From Heminiphilus faecis (GTDB lineage: Bacteria; Bacteroidota; Bacteroidia; Bacteroidales; Muribaculaceae): a DNA stretch of 53,608 nucleotides. The first letter of the stretch is position 1; the number at the start of each line of letters is the position of its first letter. The notes below the pieces were generated by a model. The model did no database searches and was not told the origin of the DNA. It saw only the letters and a program-made list of their open reading frames with translations. Shown one piece after another: positions 43,207-52,210 of the stretch. A program made the position numbers and the translations under genes. The stretch is taken from the NCBI RefSeq assembly GCF_008728965.1, contig NZ_VSMC01000022.1, forward strand, positions 1-53,608. The letters run 5' to 3'.

Positions 43207-46200
43207 ATATTATTCTTGGTATCATGGAGCGCTTGCGTAAAGAGTACATTGCACATGGTTGGACTATCGAGGCTGTTGATTTGCGATGGGGCATAGGTCG
43301 GGAGGATGCAGAAGAAAACATGACGATGCGCATATGTCTTGATGAACTGAGGCGATGCCAAAAGCTATCTCCTAAGCCTAATTTTATAGTTTTGTTGGGT
43401 GAACGCTACGGATGGATACCTCTCCCGGAGACTATGGCCGCCGATAAAATGCGGGCACTATATGAAAATGTCGATATTGCCGGTAAGTCTTTATTGAGAA
43501 CCTGTTATAAATATGATGGCAACAAGTTGCCTGACGGAGAGTTTATTCTTAGACGCAGACATAAGAATATCTCGGTCGAGGATTATGCCGAGATGTTTGA
43601 ACGGCCTTTGCAAGAACTGTTCCATAAATTTTATCCGCAGCAGTCAGCAACTGCGCAGGAGATTGCCGCCGGCATATTTGACACGGAAAATGCTGGCGAT
43701 CATGTAGTAGCATATTTCCGTTCATTGACTGATGTAAGTGATTGTGATAAGACAAAATTCTATGATGGAGATAGCGGTGCCATAGAGCGCTGTGTCAGGC
43801 TTAAAGACAGAATACGTAGTTTTGTTAGTGAAGAAAATATATTGACGTGTAGTGATTTAAAGTACAATGAGTACAAAAGCGAGAAGTATGCGCTCTATTT
43901 TGAACAGCAGATGGAGAGACGTATACGACGGGTTGTGGAACAGGCAGTGCGTGATAATACGTTGTCGGTTGACGAGTTTGAACAAGGTTTAAGATGGGAA
44001 TTTGCAGAAAGTGAAAGTCGTAGTTTCGTAGGCCGAGAGCGGGAATTTGCCGATATATTGAGTCGCGTATATCAACAGACTGACCAATATGCATTGGTTG
44101 TCAGGGGTGGAGTCGGAGCCGGAAAGACAGCTTTAATGGCTCGTTTGGCTACGGAGTGTCGCAAGATTCCTGATTTTAGAGTGGTGCTGCGCTTCGTTGG
44201 CATTACGGAGAGAAATAACCGTTTTGATTACATTATTACTTCTATACTTAACGAACTTCGCTCTTATTATACAGAAGAGGCACTTGAACGAACCCCCGAG
44301 CCATATGATATGGAGTTTGTAAAAAGTAAGATAAAAAGTGGGAGCGGTAAAATTTTTGAATTAGCTGATGAATGTGTGCGCCCCGGGCGTTATGTCATTA
44401 TCCTTGATGGAGTAGAACGTATTGATTATGAGGGTATAAGTAGCGGTACTCTGGACTGGTTGGCGTCTGAAAGTCGTTCGTTGATAAATCCATACAGCAG
44501 TGAGGGAATTGTGGATGAAGCTTCACGATGTTATCATAACTTGCGTATAATAGCATCATGCCGAAATGATGAGCGTTTTACTAAAGGTTTGACGAAAAAT
44601 GATTTTTATGATATCGGTAATCCCGGAGAGGACAGCGGAGATTATATTTCGTCATTTTTGTCCCAAGCCGGACGTCGTATGACTGACGAACAATGGATGC
44701 AGCTTAACAACAGATTGTCCGGTTATTCAGGATCTATACAGTTTTTGCGATTTTTGTCAGGTGCGTTGGCCTCTGTCGATTCTCGGTCATCTTTGACTGA
44801 GCTTCCATACTCGCGTCTTGATGCTGTAGGTTATATATTCAATATGCTTGTTGTGCCGGAGCGTCATGGGGAACGATTTTCGCGTATTGCACTTGCTGTT
44901 ATTGCCACTTCACGCATAGGTGTTGATGCTACTACGATTAACCGTATATTGGCATTGGATGAAGTACTTGTAGCAGAATTAAAGTCAGAGAGCTTTCATG
45001 AATTTTTGATGACTGAGGAGTATGGGATTCCATCCATTCATTGGTCGCGCTACTACAATGAGCTTGAGAGCATAATATTGACTGTCCGTAAAGATTATAA
45101 AGGAGAGCTAATAAGGTTTGTCAATGATGAGCTACGGGAATATGTACATGATAACTGGTTGACAGCTCAAGATATTAGCCATGCATTGTACCTACAATAT
45201 TGCTATTACCGCAAAACATGGCGTGAAGGACATGTGTCGGCTGTCAGCGATCTGATATACTGTCTCGGAACTGTAGCCGATATTAATGATGCATCTGTGG
45301 CACCTGAAATTATTTCTCTGCTTCGCGATAGCGAATTCGTAAGACTGAAAATAAGATTGTGTGGTATTGAATCGTTGCTTGAAGATGTTGATATCGCTAT
45401 AAAATATGCATTATCGTCTGATATGAAGAACGAAGTGCGCCGTTTGTTTCAGATGAAAGCCATATTCTCGAAATTGCCGTATGACTTAACCGAAGATATG
45501 TATATTACACGATGTCTTAATCTTTGGAAAGGCACGATTTTAGGAGAAGCCGTTGAGAATAAAGGACTTGAGAAACTCTACTTGAGAGATGAACTGCGTG
45601 AGCTTAATGAGGAACGCTCATTGTTATTTGTGGAGCCTAACAGAGTACATGCTACAGATGATTTTATATACTATGAAAAATCATATAAATTGTCGGATTA
45701 CGACAATAAACGTGCACTTTTGGAATACGATTACCGGAATGGGACTTGGAATTCTGTTCTTGAATGTGAAATGCCGTGTGCAATTCGGTTAAAACCTACT
45801 GCCGACATTTTGGTCGTTTCGAATTTGGAGGGGGTGGAAATATATAAGTTGTCTTCACGTGAATTTTATGGAAAGATAGCTTTTGGTGGCCTGATAGACT
45901 CACAAGAAGTATATAATGTGATAATGGATATTTCCGATGACGGTAATTATGTCGCTTACTGTAATCCGTCAGAATCAGGACGTATCTATATAGTGAATTT
46001 GAGTACGGGTAATATTATATATATAACCGGTACAGACAATCGTATTAAGTCCGTAGAAGAATATCCTTTCCGTTTTTCTCATGAAAGTAACGTGGCATGG
46101 GTGATTGGTGATAATGGTAAATTAATGTATTTTGATCTTCATGAGCAACGGCTTCATGTATTTGAATTTCAATGTACGGGAATATTGGATGCGTCTGACG

Positions 46201-47687
46201 ATTTTGCTGTTATCGCGAATTGGCCCCCAATAGATCGATTAAAAAAGAAGTCAGTCATATATTTGTTATATTATAATAAAGGGAAATATGAATATTGGTG
46301 CTTTAAAGGATTCAGGGGAAAGATCTTTCAAGACAGAGATATAGCTTATATAATTGATGATGGCGTAGTCACTGAAATTAGCCTTTCACGTATTAGAGCA
46401 CATGTTGATGATGCGGTTTCATATAGTATGATACCTTTGTCATTTGAAATATCCAATGATGGATTATATGGTATTGTCGGTCGTAGCGATTTTTATGACT
46501 TGCATGGAATGCTATCGACTTATTATGTGAGCAAGAAAGGATTTTGCGGAGTATTGGGCATTTCATCGTCTGCCTCAGGTAATCGGCATATTGTAACAAT
46601 TAATAATCAGGATTCTTCTACATTGGCTCCTTTGGTTTTAATATGCAAAAATGATGCGGGAGTATGGCGAGAGACATTCTTTGCTCCTGAAGGGCAATAT
46701 CCGGGTTGGGTGAGGTCGAGTGCTATTTCTCCTGACGGCAGACTTATAGCTTATTGTGTAGGGCTGCCTGATGGCGATAGATTTCGTATCGTTTCTGTTG
46801 ATGATGGCCGCTTTATTGCGGAATGTCATATGCAAAACTATGGTAGTCCGTGTCTGCGATTCTCTTCTGACGGACGAGTAGCTATCGCTGCAGAACTTAT
46901 AGAGGAAGGAAGTCCTGATGCCTGCAAACGAAATACGGTATTGTACAAATATGACGTAGTATCATCCTCTTTTCAACGGTTTGAGTTGTTTAATGCCGAT
47001 ACCCCATGGCTGAATTGTTTTGATGCGTTTGAGATACTGCCCGGAAATCGTTATGTCGTATGTCAGGGGTGGATTTTTGACATGCAGGAAAATAAGTTTG
47101 TAAATAAGGATAAGTTTGGGTTTACTCAAATATATTATTTCAAATACTTCTTCAAGCCGGTATTTATGCCTCGGTATGTTTATTCGCGCGAAGGTCTGGC
47201 AGTATATGTATCTGACGGTAGACAGGTATCTGTCGTTTCATTGCCATCAGGCAGCGTTAAAATAGCCGGACCATTGTCAGGACATTTGCTGGGAGTTTCC
47301 CACGATAGTGAATTTCTGTTTTACCGTGATTCTCGATATTCGCTTTACCGTTGTGACATGTCGCTTTTGAATAATGTTAAGTTGGCCGATGATGTGATGA
47401 ACATATATATGCATCCCAAATGTATGTGTTTCTATGCTATCTGCCGAGATAAACGTATTTTGTTTTGCGACTATGATGGAAACATAATTAAACAGACTTA
47501 TGAGCCGGAAGCAAAATTCTATTCGATTTGCGACAGTGGTATCGCCGCTGTCAGAAATTCCGGTCATGTAGCCTTCTTTCCGGTTGAAGTACCCGCTGAT
47601 AAGATTATATGCGATGATAATGTGGTTGCATGTGGTCAAAAGCCCAATGGTGTTAAAAATCTTTTTGGACGCTTCTTCAAGAAATAA
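43191..47687 (+). CDS. DUF4062-NACHT/STAND NTPase with C-terminal beta-propeller (defence-like)
   Basis: This 1498-codon gene encodes a signalling ATPase of the STAND class. Residues 1-150 are a DUF4062 domain (VDLRWGIGREDAEE, ICLDELRRC, FIVLLGERYGWIP), a TIR-like fold seen in NPHP3, TEP1 and NWD1 of animals. A NACHT-type ATPase follows with P-loop GGVGAGKT at 306-313, Walker B VIILDGVERID at 402-412 and the sensor-like IIASCRND. A helical region (about 480-850) leads to a long beta region with repeated short strands (about 870-1480), probably one or two WD40-like propellers. Such proteins in bacteria are often anti-phage (Avs-type) sensors. Translation from ATG 43191 lacks the first beta strand; the natural start 43139 is out of frame. 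The last codons are a copied rubrerythrin tail (GRFFKK). Confidence 0.85.
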   Translation: MEIERNIILGIMERLRKEYIAHGWTIEAVDLRWGIGREDAEENMTMRICLDELRRCQKLSPKPNFIVLLGERYGWIPLPETMAADKMRALYENVDIAGKSLLRTCYKYDGNKLPDGEFILRRRHKNISVEDYAEMFERPLQELFHKFYPQQSATAQEIAAGIFDTENAGDHVVAYFRSLTDVSDCDKTKFYDGDSGAIERCVRLKDRIRSFVSEENILTCSDLKYNEYKSEKYALYFEQQMERRIRRVVEQAVRDNTLSVDEFEQGLRWEFAESESRSFVGREREFADILSRVYQQTDQYALVVRGGVGAGKTALMARLATECRKIPDFRVVLRFVGITERNNRFDYIITSILNELRSYYTEEALERTPEPYDMEFVKSKIKSGSGKIFELADECVRPGRYVIILDGVERIDYEGISSGTLDWLASESRSLINPYSSEGIVDEASRCYHNLRIIASCRNDERFTKGLTKNDFYDIGNPGEDSGDYISSFLSQAGRRMTDEQWMQLNNRLSGYSGSIQFLRFLSGALASVDSRSSLTELPYSRLDAVGYIFNMLVVPERHGERFSRIALAVIATSRIGVDATTINRILALDEVLVAELKSESFHEFLMTEEYGIPSIHWSRYYNELESIILTVRKDYKGELIRFVNDELREYVHDNWLTAQDISHALYLQYCYYRKTWREGHVSAVSDLIYCLGTVADINDASVAPEIISLLRDSEFVRLKIRLCGIESLLEDVDIAIKYALSSDMKNEVRRLFQMKAIFSKLPYDLTEDMYITRCLNLWKGTILGEAVENKGLEKLYLRDELRELNEERSLLFVEPNRVHATDDFIYYEKSYKLSDYDNKRALLEYDYRNGTWNSVLECEMPCAIRLKPTADILVVSNLEGVEIYKLSSREFYGKIAFGGLIDSQEVYNVIMDISDDGNYVAYCNPSESGRIYIVNLSTGNIIYITGTDNRIKSVEEYPFRFSHESNVAWVIGDNGKLMYFDLHEQRLHVFEFQCTGILDASDDFAVIANWPPIDRLKKKSVIYLLYYNKGKYEYWCFKGFRGKIFQDRDIAYIIDDGVVTEISLSRIRAHVDDAVSYSMIPLSFEISNDGLYGIVGRSDFYDLHGMLSTYYVSKKGFCGVLGISSSASGNRHIVTINNQDSSTLAPLVLICKNDAGVWRETFFAPEGQYPGWVRSSAISPDGRLIAYCVGLPDGDRFRIVSVDDGRFIAECHMQNYGSPCLRFSSDGRVAIAAELIEEGSPDACKRNTVLYKYDVVSSSFQRFELFNADTPWLNCFDAFEILPGNRYVVCQGWIFDMQENKFVNKDKFGFTQIYYFKYFFKPVFMPRYVYSREGLAVYVSDGRQVSVVSLPSGSVKIAGPLSGHLLGVSHDSEFLFYRDSRYSLYRCDMSLLNNVKLADDVMNIYMHPKCMCFYAICRDKRILFCDYDGNIIKQTYEPEAKFYSICDSGIAAVRNSGHVAFFPVEVPADKIICDDNVVACGQKPNGVKNLFGRFFKK

Positions 47688-47714
47688 TCCGATACCATAC
47701 AGACCCTTAATCTG
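47673..47714 (+). repeat. Direct repeat copy 2 (end of the STAND gene)
   Basis: This segment is 41 of 42 bases identical to 42985-43026; adding three bases on the left gives 43 of 45. It supplies the last five codons and stop of the STAND gene. After it, GGCAGGCGCAGTTTTTT resembles a decayed copy of the rubrerythrin terminator arm. Confidence 0.95.
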
Positions 47715-48068
47715 GCAGGCGCAGTTTTTTATATAATATTTACAAAGTTACTACAAAAAAGTGAAATGCGTAAAGATATAGTGATAGAATTGAGTTACAG
47801 GGGTTTCAGTCGCTTCCGATTATTCGTGAAGCCATCACAATCACCGCTGAAGCCAAATCTGGACGCCGCTACGTTACTTGTCCGTAACCATGCCCGAAAG
47901 GGCGACATACGGACACGGATAGCGAAACAAAGCGTTAAGGATTAGTGAGTTACTAACAACCCATGCAACAAATCCGGTCACGGAAAAAGATTGCGCCGTT
48001 CCTCCGTGTTTTGCGTACCGACGATGGATTCTTCACCGACTAATTTTGATCCTAAAAAATTAAGGACG
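47715..48068. other. Non-coding leader of the element with a hairpin
   Basis: No gene is seen. A T-rich start (TTTTTTATATAATATTTACAAAG, split here as TTTTTTATATAATATTT and ACAAAG) is followed by mixed sequence. GTCCGTA at 47880-47886 pairs with TACGGAC at 47908-47914, with GCCC/GGGC (47892-47895 and 47900-47903) inside it. This structure upstream of the recombinase gene may be an attachment or control site. Confidence 0.5.
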
Positions 48069-49304
48069 ATGAAGAGTACATTTTCAGTTATCTACTACCT
48101 CAAACGTCAGGTAGTGAAAAAGGACGGGACAGTGCCCGTCATGGGACGCATCACGGTGGACGGCAGCCAGACGCAGTTCAGCTGTAAACTGACCGTCTAT
48201 CCCAAGCTGTGGGACACCAAAGGGGGACGTGTCACCGGCAGAAGCACGGCTGCACTCGAAACGAACCGCATGCTTGACAAGATGCGGGTGCGCATCAACA
48301 AACATTATCAGGAAATCATGGAGCGTGACAACTTCGTCACGGCAGAAAAGGTCAAAAACGCCTTTCTCGGACTGGAACACCGCTATCACACGCTGATGCA
48401 GGTGTTCCGGCAGCACAACGAGGACTACGAGAAACAGGTGGCGGCAGGCATGAAAGCCAAAGGCACGCTCTTGAAGTACAAGACCGTTTACAAGCACCTG
48501 CAAGAGTTCCTCACCATCCGCTACCGCGTAAAAGACATTGCTCTGAAAGAGCTTACGCCCGCTTTCATTTCCGATTTTGAAATGTTCCTGCGCACGGACA
48601 AACACTGCTGCACCAACACCGTGTGGCTGTATGTCTGCCCGCTTCGGACGATGGTGTTCATCGCCATCAACAACGAATGGCTCACACGCGACCCGTTCCG
48701 CGAGTACGAAATCAAGAAGGAGGAAACGGTGCGCAGTTTCCTGACGAAAGATGAAATCCGGCTGCTGATGGAGGGCAAACTGAAGAACGCCAAGCAGGAG
48801 CTATACCGTGATTTATACCTGTTCTGCGCCTTCACGGGCCTGTCGTTCGCCGACATGCGCAACCTGACGGAAGAGAACATCCGTACCTATTTCGACGAAC
48901 ACGAGTGGATAAACATCAACCGCCAGAAGACGGGTGTCGTTTCCAATATCCGGCTGCTTGACATAGCCAAGCGCATCATCGACAAATACCGGGGTCTGTG
49001 CGAGGACGGTAGGATATTCCCCGTGCCGCACTACATGACCTGCCTGTACGGAATCCGTGCTGTCGCCAAGCGTTGCGGCATCACCAAGCATATCACGTGG
49101 CATCAAAGCCGCCACACGGCAGCCACGACGGTGTTCCTCTCCAACGGCGTGCCCATTGAAACGGTAAGTTCCATGTTAGGGCACAAGAGCATAAAGACAA
49201 CGCAGATATACGCTAAGATAACCAAAGAGAAGCTCAACCAAGACATGGAGAACCTTGCCGCAAGATTGAACCAAATCGAGGAATTTGCAGGTTGCACCAT
49301 ATAA
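48069..49304 (+). CDS. int: Tyrosine recombinase / site-specific integrase
   Basis: This is a 411-residue protein (from ATG 48069). The N-terminal arm-binding domain (MKSTFSVIYYLKRQ, then GRITVDGSQTQFSCK) is followed by a SAM-like core-binding domain (about 110-200) and the catalytic domain. Visible catalytic parts are LFCAFTGLSFADM (around the first Arg), HQSRHTAAT (HxxR), LGHKSIKTTQIYAKI (His and the nucleophile Tyr). This is the common integrase of Bacteroidales integrative elements. The frame is open 26 codons further upstream, but that part is not integrase-like. It lies about 350 bases right of the rubrerythrin-repeat copy. Confidence 0.95.
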   Translation: MKSTFSVIYYLKRQVVKKDGTVPVMGRITVDGSQTQFSCKLTVYPKLWDTKGGRVTGRSTAALETNRMLDKMRVRINKHYQEIMERDNFVTAEKVKNAFLGLEHRYHTLMQVFRQHNEDYEKQVAAGMKAKGTLLKYKTVYKHLQEFLTIRYRVKDIALKELTPAFISDFEMFLRTDKHCCTNTVWLYVCPLRTMVFIAINNEWLTRDPFREYEIKKEETVRSFLTKDEIRLLMEGKLKNAKQELYRDLYLFCAFTGLSFADMRNLTEENIRTYFDEHEWININRQKTGVVSNIRLLDIAKRIIDKYRGLCEDGRIFPVPHYMTCLYGIRAVAKRCGITKHITWHQSRHTAATTVFLSNGVPIETVSSMLGHKSIKTTQIYAKITKEKLNQDMENLAARLNQIEEFAGCTI

Positions 49305-49315
49305 AAAGAGAAGCC

Positions 49316-49678
49316 ATGAAACGTGACATAATCATCATAGAGGACAAGGCGGTCCGCGTAACCGGTAACGATGTATTGATGACCGCCGGAGAAATCGCCG
49401 GACTGTTCCACACGGCTGTTCCGGCAGTGAACGCCGCCATCAAATCCGTCCTAAAGACGGACGTGCTGAACGACTACGAGGTGTGCCGCTACATACAACT
49501 TGAAAACGGGCTGTACGCGGATGTTTACTCGCTTGAAATCATCATCCCCGTCGCCTTCCGGCTGAACACTTACTGCACACACGTGTTCCGCACGTGGCTG
49601 GTAGGCAAGGTACTCTCAAAGGAAAAGCGGCAGGCATACGTGATGTTCATACAGAACGGAAAAGCTGGGTATTGCTAA
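49316..49678 (+). CDS. RhuM-like DNA-binding domain protein, probably truncated
   Basis: This 120-residue protein starts 11 bases after int (ATG 49316). The stretch VLMTAGEIAGLFHTAVPAVN, then LENGLYADVYSLEIII and CTHVFRTWLVGKVL resembles the N-terminal KilA-N/RhuM-type domain of mobile-element proteins. It ends abruptly in NGKAGYC, just where the DNA turns AT-rich, so the C-terminal part may have been lost when the sigma-factor block entered. The family call is by pattern only. Confidence 0.6.
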   Translation: MKRDIIIIEDKAVRVTGNDVLMTAGEIAGLFHTAVPAVNAAIKSVLKTDVLNDYEVCRYIQLENGLYADVYSLEIIIPVAFRLNTYCTHVFRTWLVGKVLSKEKRQAYVMFIQNGKAGYC

Positions 49679-49856
49679 AACACATAGCTGTAATGCATGG
49701 CATAAATTCTCCGAATAATCGATATTTATGATATTTGAGGTGTACGAAAAGTGTATGATTGAAACAATTTATGGAAAATCAAATATGGGTAGCAATTTTT
49801 AAGGGCTGTTTGTTTTATTTAATTGCCATTGTTTTCTCGTTTTTGATGGTATGAAA

Positions 49857-49881
49857 AAGCCGCCCGAATTAGGAGCGGCTT
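49857..49881 (-). terminator. Terminator of the sigma-factor/membrane-protein pair
   Basis: AAGCCGC at 49857-49863 pairs with GCGGCTT at 49875-49881; on the minus strand it is followed by TTT. It lies 26 bases past the membrane-protein stop. Confidence 0.8.
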
Positions 49882-49906
49882 ATACGGAGAGTTGGGAAGG
49901 TCTGAT

Positions 49907-50458
49907 TTATTCCTTTATGGAATTGAAGTCGCGGAACAAATTTATGTATTGCGGCCAATAATGGAATATGCTGTAAACAATGCCTAAAATCAGTCCAATT
50001 GTCATTATCCAGAAGCCAATACGGTGAAAAGTCCATACGCTCGGCAAAAGAAGGGCGAAAAAGAAAACAAGACACATACCGATGAATATTTCACCCGATA
50101 AAGTCAGCAACTTGATAGTTGCAGTTTTTGAAAAAAGTTGTTTGGGAGAGAGGACGGCTATGTTGATGCTCTTTAATTTGCGGTACAGATAAATGTACCA
50201 TATTGCACCGATAGCGAGGAACGAAGACAGGTATATTTTCAGATAGAGAGGAAACGAGATTGGATTGATGTTGTAGATTGCCGCAGCCACAAATATAATA
50301 GCTACTAAGAGCAAAGATGTATATGCCTTGCGGAATTTTTTGAGTATCTTGGTCTGCGCTGTTTTAGAGGCTGACACGTTTATCTTTATATCGGTGTTTG
50401 TCTTGGCGAGCACCTGCTCAAGCGTTGACATACTTTTTTTGAGTTCGTCGAGTTGCAT
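49907..50458 (-). CDS. Membrane protein paired with a sigma factor
   Basis: This 183-residue protein has a soluble, coiled-coil-like N-terminus (about 1-45, MQLDELKKSMSTLEQVL) and four hydrophobic segments (about 47-62, 70-90, 115-140 and 145-165). It starts one base after the sigma-factor stop. Its place and the cytosolic N-terminus suggest an anti-sigma-like partner, but it has no zinc or FecR/RsiW signature. AT-rich, unlike the flanking element genes. Confidence 0.7.
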   Translation of the reverse strand: MQLDELKKSMSTLEQVLAKTNTDIKINVSASKTAQTKILKKFRKAYTSLLLVAIIFVAAAIYNINPISFPLYLKIYLSSFLAIGAIWYIYLYRKLKSINIAVLSPKQLFSKTATIKLLTLSGEIFIGMCLVFFFALLLPSVWTFHRIGFWIMTIGLILGIVYSIFHYWPQYINLFRDFNSIKE

Positions 50459-50459
50459 A

Positions 50460-50951
50460 TTATATCAGTTTAACGAGTTTGTCTTTAATGCGGTGAATTT
50501 TAGTCGCAACGGTGTTGCGTTTAAGGCCGAGGGTATCGGCTATTTCATCGTAGGAATATTCATCGAGCCAGAGAAGAATGATTGCTTTCTCTATATCTTC
50601 AAGTCGGTTGATAAGAGAGTGCAGGGCTTGAAAATTCTCCTTTTGCGCATCGTCAATTTCGGTAGATGCTTCGAGCAGTCCGAAATCAACCGATACAGTT
50701 TCGATTTTTGGCTTCGATGAACGTAAGGCCATGAGTGCAGAGTTTACCGCTACCCTATAAATCCATGTTGACATTTTACTGTTGCCTCGAAATTGATTTA
50801 ATCCCAGCCAAATGCTGACATAGATTTCTTGCCTGATATCGTCAAACGGCAATTTATCGGTAGCGTAGAAATAGCTAACCTTGTTGATGATTCGGGAGTG
50901 CTGCTTTATGAACGAGGCAAAATCCCTTTCTGTTGTTGGTGGGTCTGTCAT
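50460..50951 (-). CDS. ECF-type sigma-70 family sigma factor
   Basis: This is a 163-residue protein (from ATG 50951). Region 2 is ASFIKQHSRIINKVSYFYAT, then DIRQEIYVSIWLGLNQFRG and STWIYRVAVNSAL. Region 4 is IEKAIILLWLDEYSYDEIAD with the helix-turn-helix end TLGLKRNTVATKIHRIKD. There is no region 1 or 3, as in ECF factors. The longest open frame starts at 51053, but the -7 box at 51051-51058 would place the transcript start inside it, so a shorter start is needed. It forms an operon with the membrane protein just downstream. Confidence 0.85.
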   Translation of the reverse strand: MTDPPTTERDFASFIKQHSRIINKVSYFYATDKLPFDDIRQEIYVSIWLGLNQFRGNSKMSTWIYRVAVNSALMALRSSKPKIETVSVDFGLLEASTEIDDAQKENFQALHSLINRLEDIEKAIILLWLDEYSYDEIADTLGLKRNTVATKIHRIKDKLVKLI

Positions 50952-51050
50952 ACTGAGCTTGTTTTGTTTGCTTTGCTTCGTTAGGTGCATATTCAGCCTC
51001 GAAAGTTTCATAAACGCGAAATATTTTATATATTTTTTGTTTTTCATTCG

Positions 51051-51058
51051 CAAAGATA
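51051..51058 (-). promoter_or_regulatory. -7 box of the sigma-factor operon
   Basis: TATCTTTG on the minus strand matches TAnnTTTG. It lies 100 bases before the chosen sigma start codon and inside the 5' end of the longest open frame. Confidence 0.6.
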
Positions 51059-51161
51059 GTAATAATCAGGCTACTACACATTGGAATAACATAGGATAAA
51101 ATAACGGCTACCTCCGATTTAAGTGATTTAGATGAGATAGCCGTTATTGTCATTTAAGTCA

Positions 51162-51584
51162 TTAACAATCCGAGGTGTCCACCTTGTGGGAGGCGAGCAT
51201 CTCCTTGTTGGCGTCGGTTCTCGGCTTGTGACGGTTTTGCATTTCGCGCATCAGTCCGTCTTGGTATTGTCGGATAGCGTTCTGCCGTGCTTCCGCCTTT
51301 TCCTCCGCTGTGAGTTCCACCACATGGTTCACGGCTACCTTGCATTGGATAGGTTCGCCCACCTCTATCTCGTTCTCGTCATAGTAGTGGACGGCTTGTC
51401 CGTATATCTCTCCGTCCGTGAAGCCGTTGCAACCGCTTTTCTTCACATAGTTCAGAATGTAGGTCACGCAATCGTCTATGTTCTTGGCTGGGTTGCGGTA
51501 GTTCTTGGCAAAGAGCGCATCTTCCGCTGCACGCTGTTCCAAATACATCTGTATAGTTCTCTTGAAATGGTCTGTCGTTTTCAT
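51162..51584 (-). CDS. PcfK-like protein
   Basis: This 140-residue soluble protein starts MKTTDHFKRTIQMYLEQRA and contains KNIDDCVTYILNYVKKSG and GFTDGEIYGQAVHYYDE. The pattern is that of PcfK-like proteins, widespread in Bacteroidales integrative elements and named after an Enterococcus conjugative plasmid protein of unknown role. It is 15 bases downstream of the next element gene, so the two are likely in one transcript. Confidence 0.78.
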   Translation of the reverse strand: MKTTDHFKRTIQMYLEQRAAEDALFAKNYRNPAKNIDDCVTYILNYVKKSGCNGFTDGEIYGQAVHYYDENEIEVGEPIQCKVAVNHVVELTAEEKAEARQNAIRQYQDGLMREMQNRHKPRTDANKEMLASHKVDTSDC

Positions 51585-51599
51585 ATCGCTGTCGTTTTA

Positions 51600-52196
51600 T
51601 CAGTTATACATCTTTCCGTTTTCCAAAAACTCGTAGTCGTTGGCTGCGCAACTTTCCTCAAAACTCTCCTCGCTGCATTGGTATACCATATCGTCACGGC
51701 ACGACTTGAAAAAGCTGTCAAGGCACTTGTCCATAAGGTCGTACAGAGTAGTTCGGGTATCGGGTGCTTTCAGAAAGTCATAGATGGGTTTCAGAATGTC
51801 CTCGTCTGCGCAATAGCCTGTCAGTACGCAACAATTATCCGTGAATACACGGCTTTTGCGCCTTTTCTTGTAATCGCCTTTGAGGTAATAGGTTTTCGGC
51901 TTGAATAGGATGTGCCAATAGTTATTGACGATGTATTTCAGATGCCGTATGCCGTTGAGTTGCTCTTCCTCTCCGCTGTAATGTGAGGTAAAGTGGTAGG
52001 AATAACGGCACGTGTCGTAGCTCCAATCATTGACCTTGATATTGAACACGCTTTCAAATGCGTCCAGCGTGTTTCGGTTCTCGCTGTTCCATCCGTATTC
52101 AAAAGTGTGCAGCCATTCGCCATAGGCGGTTTCCCTCGCCACTGCGGAGAGTTCGGCTAATTGGAATAAGTCGTATGTTCTTGTTATCGTTCTCAT
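51600..52196 (-). CDS. Hypothetical element protein, acidic and aromatic-rich
   Basis: This is a 198-residue protein (from ATG 52196). It is rich in Tyr, Trp and Asp (FNIKVNDWSYDTCRYSYHF, YWHILFKPKTYYLKGDY). It has no signal peptide, membrane helix or known motif that I recognise. Proteins like it occur next to PcfK-like genes in Bacteroidales elements. The first ATG at 52241 would overlap the upstream gene, so MRTITRTYDLFQ was chosen. Confidence 0.65.
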   Translation of the reverse strand: MRTITRTYDLFQLAELSAVARETAYGEWLHTFEYGWNSENRNTLDAFESVFNIKVNDWSYDTCRYSYHFTSHYSGEEEQLNGIRHLKYIVNNYWHILFKPKTYYLKGDYKKRRKSRVFTDNCCVLTGYCADEDILKPIYDFLKAPDTRTTLYDLMDKCLDSFFKSCRDDMVYQCSEESFEESCAANDYEFLENGKMYN

Positions 52197-52210
52197 ATCA
52201 CTGTCGGTAT

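Noticed and set aside
43191-47687. Taking ATG 43191 as the natural start of the STAND gene
   Set aside because: It would remove the FISSTFSD strand that all DUF4062 domains I know have, while this strand is plainly encoded upstream across the T8 run.
50460-51053. Longest start for the sigma factor (51053)
   Set aside because: The promoter -7 box lies at 51051-51058, so the message would not include that start codon; the shorter start fits region 2.
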